Below, piece by piece: positions 1-9,127 of a stretch of 36,677 nt of DNA (position 1 is its first letter; every line of letters starts with the position of its first letter). Source of the stretch: an uncultured Clostridium sp. (GTDB taxonomy: Bacteria; Bacillota; Clostridia; TANB77; CAG-508); assembly GCA_900553125.1 (NCBI GenBank), contig USCB01000017.1:1-36677 (forward strand), given 5' to 3'. The notes beneath the pieces are model-generated. The model was not told where the DNA came from, did no database searches, and saw only the letters and a list, made by a program, of their open reading frames with translations. A program made the position numbers and the translations under genes.

Positions 1-661
1 TATCTAATGTTATTGGTGCAACTCCAGTTATAAATATTCTGTCAACTACTGTTTCTGTTCCCTCTTTTAATACTTCATACCATTTTCTTACTCTTCCGTT
101 TTTTGATACTAAATTTTTAAAATGTTCAGAATAAAATCCTGATAATTCATTCGCAAAATGGTCATATTCGTCTATTATTACATATATTTTCTCATTTGGT
201 TTTTGGATATAAAAAGCTTTAAATACATCATTTAATATATCTTCTGTTTCGTTTTCCTGATTTATATAAAAATCCAATCCATATTTCTCTATAAATACTC
301 TTATTGATGCTATAGTTTTGTTTTTAAATCCTTTCATCGTTGTTTCTTCATTTTCTGTATTTATTCCTGAAAAATTAAATCTTAATATACAATAACTGTT
401 TTTGTTTTTAGTTGGATTTTTTCCTATATATGTATCTTTATATAAATTTTCAAATTTCTCTGCTTTATTTTTATCATAATAGTATTCTAACACACTTGTA
501 AATAATGTTTTTCCAAATTTCCTTGGACGTAAAAACATTATACTTGTTTCTGGCAAATTTTCTAGTTTTTCAATATACATTGTTTTATCTACATAATAAT
601 ATCCATCATTTACTATTTTCTCATAATTACTTATTCCATATGGCATTTTTTTTAAATTCAC
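1..661 (-). CDS. AAA-ATPase-like / PD-(D/E)XK nuclease superfamily protein, N-terminal part
   Basis: Partial gene running off the left edge; 220 codons are visible. The translation opens MNLKKMPYGISNYEKI and continues with YYYVDKTMYIEKL, then RPRKFGKT (about residues 45-52, a Walker A-like loop) and VIIDEYDHF (about 161-169, a Walker B). This order is typical of the AAA-ATPase-like family (PF09820), whose full-length members carry a C-terminal PD-(D/E)XK nuclease-like domain; that part would lie outside the window. I chose the GTG at 661 because AAGGTGG lies about 7 bases before it; an in-frame ATG at 682 has no ribosome site. These proteins occur in many copies in gut Clostridia and Bacteroidetes and have no settled role. 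The gene is separated from the surface-polysaccharide genes by a terminator and probably has its own promoter at 696-724. Confidence 0.85.
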   Translation of the reverse strand, partial: MNLKKMPYGISNYEKIVNDGYYYVDKTMYIEKLENLPETSIMFLRPRKFGKTLFTSVLEYYYDKNKAEKFENLYKDTYIGKNPTKNKNSYCILRFNFSGINTENEETTMKGFKNKTIASIRVFIEKYGLDFYINQENETEDILNDVFKAFYIQKPNEKIYVIIDEYDHFANELSGFYSEHFKNLVSKNGRVRKWYEVLKEGTETVVDRIFITGVAPITLD

Positions 662-695
662 TTTTATTTCCCACCTTTCCATTTTGGCTTTTTAT

Positions 696-724
696 ATTGT
701 ACTAAAAAAAAGAAAAAATAGCAA
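696..724 (-). promoter_or_regulatory. Putative sigma-A promoter for the AAA-ATPase-like gene
   Basis: On the minus strand TTGCTA (719-724), a 17-base spacer made almost entirely of T, and TACAAT (696-701) match a vegetative promoter. The -35 box is the 3' half of the terminator stem of the preceding gene and the spacer is its T-tract. It would start transcription about 28 bases before the GTG at 661. Confidence 0.45.
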
Positions 725-743
725 TTAATTTTGCTATTTTCTC
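704..743 (-). terminator. Rho-independent terminator ending the lectin-hydrolase operon
   Basis: A perfect 10-bp stem, AAAATAGCAA (715-724) against TTGCTATTTT (731-740), with a 6-base loop. Read on the minus strand it is followed by a T-rich run (complement of 704-718). It lies 18 bases after the stop codon of the gene at 761-1735. Confidence 0.8.
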
Positions 744-760
744 AAATGATTTTTATAAAA

Positions 761-1735
761 TTAATCTTGTACTGTAACGATTGATTCCATTATTTCTTTA
801 TCTGTTAATTTACCTTTTTTATTTGTTGTTAATTCTAATATCATCTTATTTCCATCTTCATATGTTTCAATTATTTGTTCAGGATCCATATCTTCAAAAG
901 GGTATTCCACAATCTCTCCTGAAATGTAATCTCTTTCATATGCAATTCCAGTTATATTAATAATATATAATTTATCAGATTTTGTCATATTTTTTATTGT
1001 TTTTGCAATATCACTTTCCGGTTCTTTATTAATTTTTAAATATCCATCTTCTTCTATACTGAAACCGTCGATATTATTTTTACTTAGTAAACTTAAAAAT
1101 TTTTCTCTAGATTGCTTAGATATCCATACTCCTGTTTCATTTGGTGCTTTTTTATTTAATCTTTCTATTTCATTTTCTTCAGGTTTGGAATTTTTTATTA
1201 TCCCCGTTAAATCAACTTGAAATTGAATTTTAGGCTTTATTTGAAGTATCTTTCTTCCATCTGTTTCTTTTGTTACATAGTAAATATTACTATCAGCTGT
1301 TGAATTTATTTCATTTTTTATGCTTTCAATTTCTTCTGGATTATCGTTTTCTATAACATTTTCTTCTTTTTCGTCTACAATTTTTTCATCGGCAATACCT
1401 TGTTCCGTTAAAGAAGAATTTGTATATTCCTGATTTTTATATGTATCTTTCTTTTTCAAAACTATATTTACTATAATTGCTACTATTACTAAAGCTACAA
1501 TAGGCATTATTATTTTATAGCATTTTTTCATATCCTGCTCCTTCTCTTCTTTTTGCTCATATTTTTCAATTTCTTGTTGTTTTTCTGTGATTGTTGAATC
1601 TGCGTATCCTGTACTATTATCTGGTACTGGTATATCAACAAATCTATCATATCCTATATCTTCTGCATATGAAACTGTAATAAGTGTCATTATTATTGCA
1701 ATTATTAAGCAAAATGTTTTACATATTTTTTTCAC
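761..1735 (-). CDS. Unrecognised signal-peptide and single-TM protein
   Basis: 324 residues; I do not recognise the family. Residues 1-24 look like a signal peptide ending VSYA-ED. Residues 50-70 are a Glu/Lys/Gln-rich linker, 74-93 a strong hydrophobic segment followed by LKKKDTYK, and the remaining ~230 residues are polar and acidic. By the positive-inside rule the long C-terminal part would be cytoplasmic if the signal peptide is used. An in-frame ATG at 1531 (residue 69, just before the TM segment) has AAGGAG 6 bases ahead of it, so a shorter product starting at the TM segment is possible. It is the last gene of the unit, 17 bases after the ricin-glucosaminidase gene and just before a terminator, which suggests a role linked to those wall hydrolases; no function can be read from the sequence. 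Confidence 0.8.
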   Translation of the reverse strand: MKKICKTFCLIIAIIMTLITVSYAEDIGYDRFVDIPVPDNSTGYADSTITEKQQEIEKYEQKEEKEQDMKKCYKIIMPIVALVIVAIIVNIVLKKKDTYKNQEYTNSSLTEQGIADEKIVDEKEENVIENDNPEEIESIKNEINSTADSNIYYVTKETDGRKILQIKPKIQFQVDLTGIIKNSKPEENEIERLNKKAPNETGVWISKQSREKFLSLLSKNNIDGFSIEEDGYLKINKEPESDIAKTIKNMTKSDKLYIINITGIAYERDYISGEIVEYPFEDMDPEQIIETYEDGNKMILELTTNKKGKLTDKEIMESIVTVQD

Positions 1736-1752
1736 TTTAATATCATTCCTTT

Positions 1753-4700
1753 TTAATAACTTAAATATTTATTTGCAATAAATCCCTTTGTTCCATCTGG
1801 TAAAATAATTTCGTCCCACCACAAATTATTATAAAAATACTTATTTGTAACAATTCGTGTTACTTTTGTTCCTGTTGATTTTTTTGTTATACTATCATAT
1901 TCTGTTCCTGGTCCTATTCTTATATTTACACCGTCTGAATTTATATACATTGTATCATAACAATTAGTTTGATCTTCAATTGTTTGCAAATATTCCCCTG
2001 AGCAGTATCCTTTTTTTCCTGATGGTGTAACAACCTTTTGCCAACGATTAGACAATCTTTCTACAGAAAGTAAAATTGTTCCTGATGGAAGTTCTTCTAA
2101 AATGTTACCTTTAGTTGAAGAAGTATCTCTAAGTTTTAAATTTGCACCATTTGTTACAACTTTTACACTTTTTGGTCCTTTTATTTCTGCCAATGGATTT
2201 TTTCCTGTACCTGTTGGTTTTGCGTAAGGAGTTGTTGGCATATTTTCATATACAGGTATTATAAAATTCTTTTTATTGTTAAATGTTCCTGTTTGTTCAT
2301 ATGGTTTTTTCATTGTATTTGCTTCACTATATGAAGCAGAAATATTTTGCATATATTGGTTTTCATATAAATTTCCACCACTTGCAGGATTTACATCAAA
2401 TTTATTTAAATATAATGTGTTTTGTTTTTTATTTATGTATCTTTCTTTAATAATATTAATTCCACCTTCAAGACCTTTTTTCATACTGTCCCAACCTTCA
2501 CGTTTTGCACGTTCTAAAGCTGTTTGAACATCATTTCCTACTCGTGCACCAATATTAAATGGATTAAAATATCTTTTGCCATCTCCTCCATCCATATTTA
2601 TTGTGTCAGAGCCTTGTTTACTTTGTTCTTGGAATAGTCTTGCTAAAATATAGTACGGATTAATATTTGTACTTTCACAAGCTTCTATTACATCATTTGT
2701 ATAATTTTGTAAAAATGTATTATTTACTTGGTATTGTATTGAATCATATGTTGCTCCACTTTCCCAATAGTTTCCTAAGTCAACAAATTGTAATATATTT
2801 GTGTCATTTAAGAAATTTCTTACGTCCATAAAATATTGAACTGCGTTATAAGATGCTGACGCCCAACTGCCACTTACATATGGATCTTCTGAAATCCAAT
2901 CACATTTATATGTGTTTATGTCTATTAAGCTTTTTTGTTTATTGCTTCCTTCATATTCTGCTTTTACCGCTTCATTAAAATCAATTCCTGTATAAAGTAT
3001 TTCAAACTGCCAATCTGGATGTGCTTTTTTTAACTGAGTAATCCTTTCTTTAATTCCTGGATATTTATTGTTGTCTATGTTAATCTCAATTGTTTTTATA
3101 ACAAATTGTTGTGCTATATTTCCATTTCCATAATGTGTTTGTATTTTGTTTCCATTTATATATTTTGCATCTGTAATATCAATATATAATCCTGTCTTTT
3201 TTGAAATTATACTATATGAGCCATTATTGGGTTCGAATATCCATTTTTGTGCATCCTCATTCGTATTTTTTGTTTGTTGTTCTAATATTTGATTTGCACC
3301 TTTTGCCTGGATAACCTTTTCTGAATATAATGATTCAATATAGTAATATCCATCTTCATAGTAAATAGAAAATTCCTCTTGTGTTGCATTTACATAATCC
3401 CATAATTGTATTTTGGCACCATTTTCTTTTGAACCATCTGTTATATCAAATCCTATATTATTGTTATACTTTGTAGCTATTCTATACATTCCATCATCTA
3501 TAAATCTTATCGCTTTATCTGTTTGTTTTATAAATTTGAATTTTTGTGCATCTGTTCCATTTCCTTCATATAATTGTACATTTCCACCATTTGAAATATT
3601 ATTATTTTGTATGTCTATATATAATCCATTTAATTTGGATTTTATACTATATGTACCATCTCCATTTTGTTCAAGTATCCATTTTTGTGCATATGTTCCA
3701 TTTGATTCATATTGCCATATATTTGTTCCTGATGTTTTTCCTGCATTTTGAACATCTAGTACTTTACCTGTGTTTATATTATAAATTGTATATGCTTCGC
3801 TTTTAGAATCATAAATAAACTTGAATTGTTGTTGATAACTTTTTTCTCCTGCCCAATCCCATAATTGTACATTAGCTCCATTTTCTCTTTTTCCATAATC
3901 TATATCAAATGACATACTTTCATTTGTTGATGCAGTTATTCTATAAACCCCATCTTCGATTTTTTTAGTATATCTTACTTTTGTAATTGTAAATTTTTGA
4001 TTTTGATTATTTTGCCAATCATAAATTTGTAATTTTTGACCATTTACTGCATTACCAGATGGAACTTCAATACTCGAATAGTTTATTTTAGAATTAATGC
4101 TATATGTTCCATTTCCTTCATCTTTTATAATCCATTTTTCATCATCTGTCCCTTGTTTAGTTTTTTGAATAATACTAGTTCCATTAGATGCTTTTGTATT
4201 TTCAATTGCTAAAACTTTGTTAGTATATAAAGACTTTATCGTATAATATCCTTCTTTATCATATATAAATTCAAATTTTTGTTGTTCTGCATTTACGTAA
4301 TCCCATAACTGTATTTTGGCTCCCTCTTCTTTTGAACCATCTGTTATGTCAAATGCAGGTTTGTATCTCATAACACTTTCAATTTTATAAAATCCTTCAT
4401 CTAAGGTCTTTCCATTCTTTAAAATTCTTTTAGATTTAAATGAAAACAATTGATTTTCATTTCCAGTGATTTTGTTTACTTTTAATTTTGTTCCATTTCC
4501 TTTTCCTTGAAATTCTAATGCATAATTTTCTACTTTTGAAACTATTAAATATTTGCCATTACTTTTTAATTTTATTTTCCATTTTTGTGAATCAGCATTT
4601 ACAAAATCTTGTTGAATTACATTTTTTTCAGATGCATTATTTTCTACTGTTAATGATTTACCTGAATATGCTGATTGTATCTTATAATATTCATCATCTA

Positions 4701-5673
4701 TTTTTTCTACTTGAAATGTTTGCTGGAAAGCTCCAACATAGTCCCAAGTTTGTATTTGGACACCATTTTCTTTCGAGCCATCTGTTATATCTAGTGATTG
4801 ATTTCCATCATACACAGCATTTATATTATACCTTCCCTCTGTAATAACACTAGTTTTTACATTTGAAATTTTAAATCTCTGTGCAGATGTATTATTACAA
4901 AAATGCATTTGTATTTTTTTACCATTTATAGCGTTATAATCCGGAATATCTATATAGTAATTATTTATTTTTGAACTTATACTATATTTACCATTTCCTT
5001 CATCATTTATGCTCCATCTTTCATCATCTGTTCCTTTTTTACTCTTTTGTATAATGTTAGTTCCATTACTAACATTATTATTTGAAACAGCAAGAACTTT
5101 TTCTGTATATATTGACTTAATTTCATAATATCCATCTTCACATAATGTGATTTTAAATTTTTGTTGTTCTGCATTTACATAATCCCACAATTGTATTTTC
5201 GCATTGTCCTCAAATGAGCCATCTTCTATATCAAAAGCAGGTCCATAGTTTAAAATTGTTTCAATTTTATATATACCATCTGCTATGCTTCTTTGTGTTT
5301 TTACAACACTTTTTAATTTTTTTTGTTCGCTTTCATCTAATGTTTTTTCTTCTTTTATTTCTTCTGTTTTGTTATTGTTTATTGTATTTTCATTGTTTAA
5401 TTCATTTTTTTCAGTATTTTCATTATTTGTTTTATTATTATCATCAGAAGAATTAGTTTCATCATATGTATTTTTTTCATTACTTGAGTTGTTTTCATTA
5501 TTTGTATTGTTTTCATTCTCTACAATATTTTGATGACCCTTCTCACTGTTTGCAATATTTTTGTTTTCATTATTTATCTCGTTTGCAACTGCAATAACCA
5601 TAGATATATTATAATTCATAACAATTAGTATAATAAGAATTATACTAATAAAATACTTTAATTTTGTTTTCAT
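1753..5673 (-). CDS. Secreted ricin-repeat glucosaminidase with SH3 domains (cell-wall hydrolase)
   Basis: 1306 residues. Order: signal peptide 1-30; Asn/Glu-rich linker about 31-120; five ricin-type beta-trefoils at about 131-270, 278-415, 424-568, 572-717 and 726-862, each with three QxW-type subrepeats (for example IQLWDYVNAEQQKF); a glucosaminidase-like domain about 870-1150; two bacterial SH3 domains about 1165-1230 and 1240-1306. The hydrolase part has YYILARLFQEQSKQG, where E1016 is the likely catalytic glutamate, and the late NPASGG and YSEANTMKKPYEQ segments usual in LytD/LytG-like N-acetylglucosaminidases. It probably cuts glycan strands of peptidoglycan outside the cell while SH3 domains hold the wall and ricin domains bind sugars. 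Trefoils 1 and 3 are much more alike than the others, pointing to recent duplication. AAAGGTGATATT precedes the ATG. It follows the M14-ricin gene by 48 bases without a terminator. Confidence 0.93.
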   Translation of the reverse strand: MKTKLKYFISIILIILIVMNYNISMVIAVANEINNENKNIANSEKGHQNIVENENNTNNENNSSNEKNTYDETNSSDDNNKTNNENTEKNELNNENTINNNKTEEIKEEKTLDESEQKKLKSVVKTQRSIADGIYKIETILNYGPAFDIEDGSFEDNAKIQLWDYVNAEQQKFKITLCEDGYYEIKSIYTEKVLAVSNNNVSNGTNIIQKSKKGTDDERWSINDEGNGKYSISSKINNYYIDIPDYNAINGKKIQMHFCNNTSAQRFKISNVKTSVITEGRYNINAVYDGNQSLDITDGSKENGVQIQTWDYVGAFQQTFQVEKIDDEYYKIQSAYSGKSLTVENNASEKNVIQQDFVNADSQKWKIKLKSNGKYLIVSKVENYALEFQGKGNGTKLKVNKITGNENQLFSFKSKRILKNGKTLDEGFYKIESVMRYKPAFDITDGSKEEGAKIQLWDYVNAEQQKFEFIYDKEGYYTIKSLYTNKVLAIENTKASNGTSIIQKTKQGTDDEKWIIKDEGNGTYSINSKINYSSIEVPSGNAVNGQKLQIYDWQNNQNQKFTITKVRYTKKIEDGVYRITASTNESMSFDIDYGKRENGANVQLWDWAGEKSYQQQFKFIYDSKSEAYTIYNINTGKVLDVQNAGKTSGTNIWQYESNGTYAQKWILEQNGDGTYSIKSKLNGLYIDIQNNNISNGGNVQLYEGNGTDAQKFKFIKQTDKAIRFIDDGMYRIATKYNNNIGFDITDGSKENGAKIQLWDYVNATQEEFSIYYEDGYYYIESLYSEKVIQAKGANQILEQQTKNTNEDAQKWIFEPNNGSYSIISKKTGLYIDITDAKYINGNKIQTHYGNGNIAQQFVIKTIEINIDNNKYPGIKERITQLKKAHPDWQFEILYTGIDFNEAVKAEYEGSNKQKSLIDINTYKCDWISEDPYVSGSWASASYNAVQYFMDVRNFLNDTNILQFVDLGNYWESGATYDSIQYQVNNTFLQNYTNDVIEACESTNINPYYILARLFQEQSKQGSDTINMDGGDGKRYFNPFNIGARVGNDVQTALERAKREGWDSMKKGLEGGINIIKERYINKKQNTLYLNKFDVNPASGGNLYENQYMQNISASYSEANTMKKPYEQTGTFNNKKNFIIPVYENMPTTPYAKPTGTGKNPLAEIKGPKSVKVVTNGANLKLRDTSSTKGNILEELPSGTILLSVERLSNRWQKVVTPSGKKGYCSGEYLQTIEDQTNCYDTMYINSDGVNIRIGPGTEYDSITKKSTGTKVTRIVTNKYFYNNLWWDEIILPDGTKGFIANKYLSY

Positions 5674-5721
5674 AATATCACCTTTATAATTACTTATATT
5701 AAAATTTCCCCTTTTATTTTA

Positions 5722-8700
5722 TCAATTATTTTGTAATAGTTTTAAAGTTGCACTAATAAATTTTTCAGAATATCCCCAATTAACAACTTGATTATGTGAT
5801 GAAACCTCTGGTAATTCTAATAACATAGATCTAGTATTTGGAATACTTCTTACCCAATTAACTAGATATCCTTTACCATAAGAGCTTATATGCCTTGATA
5901 TTCCAAACTTATTTCTGTAATAACTTCCAATTTCATTATCTCCTATTGTTTCATTTAGCCATCCATGTGTATCAATTACAATATTTTTACTTCCTGTATG
6001 ATTTAAAATGAAATCTCTAAGTTGCAATGCCTCAGGTGCCAAAAATGGACTACTTCCTGTGTAATTTCTTTCATCATATTTTGCCTGGAATTCAACGCTC
6101 CAGCATCTATTTAAATCAATTCCATGATTGTTATTTGCATAACTATATAATGTTGTTCGTCCAGGTCCATTGTTTGTCCATCCGTCATATTGTCCATCTG
6201 GATTTAGATTTGGTAAAATATAAATTGTCCATTCATTTATAATTTTTTCTTCTGCATTATCATACAAATAATTTTTTAGCCTATCTGCTATATATGATAA
6301 TTCTCCACCATCATGTGAATAAGAATCTTCAAAACCATGAATAGAGAAATTCAAAAATAATTTCTTTTGACCTTGTCCTATTTTATAATATACTAAATCA
6401 TATCCGCCTAAACCTGCTTGTTTTTTTCCAGATGTTCCATAAGTTCCTTGTTCATAGAATTTTCTATAGCCTGAAACTAATTTAAATTTTTGGGCATCAT
6501 TTCCATTATTTACCCATGTTTTTACATTTGTGCCATTATTTGTGCAAGCATTATCAACATCTAAACAATAACCATTTTTTTGGCTTGCAAAACTATAAAA
6601 GTTTTCTCCACGTTCTATTACTTTCCACTTTTGATTTATAGATCCTGTATTATCATACTGAACTACATTTCCATTATCAAGAACAGTTAATACTTTTCCT
6701 GACCTTACATTTTTTATTATGTATATCGAATCTGTAACAGCCTCAAATAAAAATCTTTCTTGGTTAGTATTTTGAGGTGCCCAAATTTGTATATTTGCAT
6801 TATTATTAAATGACCCTCCATCTACATCAAGAACCCTATTTTCATCAATTTTTGTTTGTATTTCATAAGGTTCATTTTCAATTGCATTTACTCTATCTAA
6901 TCTAAATTTTGTATTATAATTATTATTGTTATATCCTACAAAAATATTTGAACCATTTGCATCTTTATTATTAGTTTGTAAGTATAATCCATTTGATTTT
7001 GACACTAAATTGTAGTAGCCATTTCCACAATCTATAATATACCAAAATTGATTATCTCTATATGTTTCATCTCCTTGATTAACATTTGTTCCTATGTATA
7101 TACTAGAGTCTTGAACTTGCAAAAATTTTGCTGAATGAACAGCAGATATTTTATAATAGTTTTCTCCCACAACTTTTTGTATATGGAATTTATGGTGTGC
7201 AACAGGTGCTTTGTCCCATATTTGTACATTATCATTATTATTAAAACCTGAACTTCGAACTTCCACTGTTTTATTTCCATTTAATATAATGTTATAATAT
7301 CCATCTTCAATACTTGTAGTTGCATTTTTTTCAGCATCTTCACTAATTAATATGAATTGATTATTTTTAGATTCTGCTTTATTTCCTAAAACCAATTTTG
7401 TTCCATTATTAGCATTATTGGTAGATATTGCTAAATTTCCTTCTTTTGAAACAAATTTATATGTTCCATTTCCTGTATTTTTAATAACCCATAACTGAGT
7501 ATCTAGATTTTTATCTTCTTTCTGTATAATATTTGTTCCATATCTTGTATTTTCATTTTCAACTGTTAATGCCTTGTTTGAATTCAATGATACAATTTTG
7601 TAATATCCATCTTTAACATATTGAATTTTGAATTTTTGTTGAGCCTTATTGTAATCTTGCCATAATTGAGCTTTAGCACCATTGTCCATAGAACCACAGT
7701 CAATATCAATTGCTTGAATATTATTTAAATTTGATAATATTCTATATGTTCCATCTTCTACTACTTTTTCTCCTTTTTCTTCATCATTTACTAAGAAAAA
7801 TTTTTGTGCCGTTGATTCTATATTGCTCCCCCAAACTTGTAATTTAACACCATTGTTACAATTCCAATTTGGTACATCTAAAGACATATCATTATATTTG
7901 GAAATAATATTATAACTGCCATCACTTTTTTTATTAAATTGCCATTGTTGAATATCTTCATCTATACTATCTTGTTGAATAACTTTTTCTCCCCATTCAG
8001 GATGATTTTTTGCAATTGTTAAATATTTTCCTGATTGCTTAGACTTTATTTTATAATATCCATTATCAACATACTCTAATATGAATTTTTGTTGATTGGC
8101 ACATACATTTTCCCATAATTGAAGTTTAGCATAATTATTATTGGAACCATTTTCTATATCAAATGATATGTTTTTATTTATTGATGATAAAATTTGATAT
8201 GTTCCCTCACTTACATTTTTTGTTTCATTTTCAGTCTTACTTAAAATGAATTTTTGAGCAGTTGTTTCACCATTATTTGCCCACATTTGTAATTTCACTC
8301 CATTATTACAATTCCAATCTGGTATATCTATATTTAAGTTACCACATCTTGATGTAATATTATATGTGTTATCACTTTTTTTCTTTAAAATCCAATCTTG
8401 TGTTTTGTTTCCATTCTTATTTTTTTGTACTATTTTTGTTCCCCAATTTGGATTTTCGTTTTCGACAGATAAATATTTTTTTGTCTTTAAAGATTTTATT
8501 GTAAAATATCCATTGTCATTGTATTTAATTTCGAATTTTTGTTGCTTGACATGGTAATTGTTCCATAACTGTATTTGTGCATTTTCCTCATTTGAACCAT
8601 CTGTTATATCAAATGCTATGTTGCTATTTATTGTAGATATTATTTCATATACTCCATCATCAATTCTGTCAGCCATATTTTGGGCATTACTTTTAGAGAA

Positions 8701-8763
8701 GATAATTGCATTTGTTGATATAAGAATTATAGCTAATATAAATATTAAACATCTTTTTTTCAT
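5722..8763 (-). CDS. Secreted ricin-repeat M14 zinc carboxypeptidase
   Basis: 1013 residues. A signal peptide (about 1-27, ending SNAQ) is followed by five ricin-type beta-trefoils at about 35-175, 184-325, 335-475, 484-625 and 631-765, then a peptidase M14 domain from about 787 to the end. The M14 zinc site is complete: SIHGFED (H809, E812), GIDLNR (D883, R886 for substrate carboxylate), DTHGW (H933) and LLELPE (E983 as catalytic glutamate). Bacterial M14 enzymes of this kind cut peptides in peptidoglycan stems, often after gamma-D-glutamate; that substrate is inferred. Trefoils 1 and 2 share nearly the same third subrepeat (PDWNCNNGVKLQMW against PNWNCNNGVKLQVW), showing internal duplication. 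AGGAGG lies 9 bases before the ATG, and only 13 bases separate it from the EamA-like gene upstream. It has the same five-trefoil plan as its downstream neighbour with a different catalytic end. Confidence 0.93.
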   Translation of the reverse strand: MKKRCLIFILAIILISTNAIIFSKSNAQNMADRIDDGVYEIISTINSNIAFDITDGSNEENAQIQLWNNYHVKQQKFEIKYNDNGYFTIKSLKTKKYLSVENENPNWGTKIVQKNKNGNKTQDWILKKKSDNTYNITSRCGNLNIDIPDWNCNNGVKLQMWANNGETTAQKFILSKTENETKNVSEGTYQILSSINKNISFDIENGSNNNYAKLQLWENVCANQQKFILEYVDNGYYKIKSKQSGKYLTIAKNHPEWGEKVIQQDSIDEDIQQWQFNKKSDGSYNIISKYNDMSLDVPNWNCNNGVKLQVWGSNIESTAQKFFLVNDEEKGEKVVEDGTYRILSNLNNIQAIDIDCGSMDNGAKAQLWQDYNKAQQKFKIQYVKDGYYKIVSLNSNKALTVENENTRYGTNIIQKEDKNLDTQLWVIKNTGNGTYKFVSKEGNLAISTNNANNGTKLVLGNKAESKNNQFILISEDAEKNATTSIEDGYYNIILNGNKTVEVRSSGFNNNDNVQIWDKAPVAHHKFHIQKVVGENYYKISAVHSAKFLQVQDSSIYIGTNVNQGDETYRDNQFWYIIDCGNGYYNLVSKSNGLYLQTNNKDANGSNIFVGYNNNNYNTKFRLDRVNAIENEPYEIQTKIDENRVLDVDGGSFNNNANIQIWAPQNTNQERFLFEAVTDSIYIIKNVRSGKVLTVLDNGNVVQYDNTGSINQKWKVIERGENFYSFASQKNGYCLDVDNACTNNGTNVKTWVNNGNDAQKFKLVSGYRKFYEQGTYGTSGKKQAGLGGYDLVYYKIGQGQKKLFLNFSIHGFEDSYSHDGGELSYIADRLKNYLYDNAEEKIINEWTIYILPNLNPDGQYDGWTNNGPGRTTLYSYANNNHGIDLNRCWSVEFQAKYDERNYTGSSPFLAPEALQLRDFILNHTGSKNIVIDTHGWLNETIGDNEIGSYYRNKFGISRHISSYGKGYLVNWVRSIPNTRSMLLELPEVSSHNQVVNWGYSEKFISATLKLLQNN

Positions 8764-8776
8764 TCAAATAATCCTC

Positions 8777-9127
8777 CTATTTTATGTTTAAAAATACAAT
8801 TCCTAAAATAATTAAAATAATTCCTGCAATTCCAAAATTACTTATTTTTTCTTTGAATAGAAGTATTCCAAAAACCACAACTAAAACTTGCGTTATTCCA
8901 GTGATTATAGGATATATATAACTTAAGTCAAACTTCTTTATAATATAAAAACTATAAATTAAAAAGCTTCCTATATATGCCAAAAAACCTAACATAACTC
9001 TTAATTGCATCGCAAAATTGAATGTTCCATTTTGTATTGCAATACTTGTACTTTCTGAACCAGATTTTACTAATACTAATCCTCCTACTGTTAATATTAA
9101 ATATACTATTATACTAATTATTTTCAT
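8777..9127 (-). CDS. Small EamA/SMR-like four-helix membrane protein, possible lipid-sugar flippase subunit
   Basis: 116 residues with four hydrophobic segments (about 4-20, 42-64, 70-90, 97-114). The pattern IKKFDLSYIYPIITGITQVLVVVFGILLFKEKIS is split here as YIYPIITGITQVL and LLFKEKIS, both typical of drug/metabolite transporter halves (EamA, ArnE/ArnF, SMR). With a GT2 and a DUF2304 gene directly upstream, the likely job is moving an undecaprenyl-phosphate-linked sugar across the membrane, as ArnE/ArnF do; a small-molecule exporter is the alternative. The ATG overlaps the end of the DUF2304 gene by 14 bases; AAAGGA lies 13 bases ahead. Confidence 0.82.
   Translation of the reverse strand: MKIISIIVYLILTVGGLVLVKSGSESTSIAIQNGTFNFAMQLRVMLGFLAYIGSFLIYSFYIIKKFDLSYIYPIITGITQVLVVVFGILLFKEKISNFGIAGIILIILGIVFLNIK

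Noticed and set aside
3413..4844. Several plus-strand open frames of 80-118 codons across the ricin gene
   Set aside because: They lie opposite a well-supported gene, are rich in Phe/Leu/His as expected for the antisense of Asn/Lys-rich repeats, and have no ribosome sites.
1753..8763. Regularly spaced repeated DNA, possible CRISPR-like array
   Set aside because: The repeats are degenerate, in frame and code for ricin QxW subrepeats of two large proteins; there are no unique spacers of constant length.
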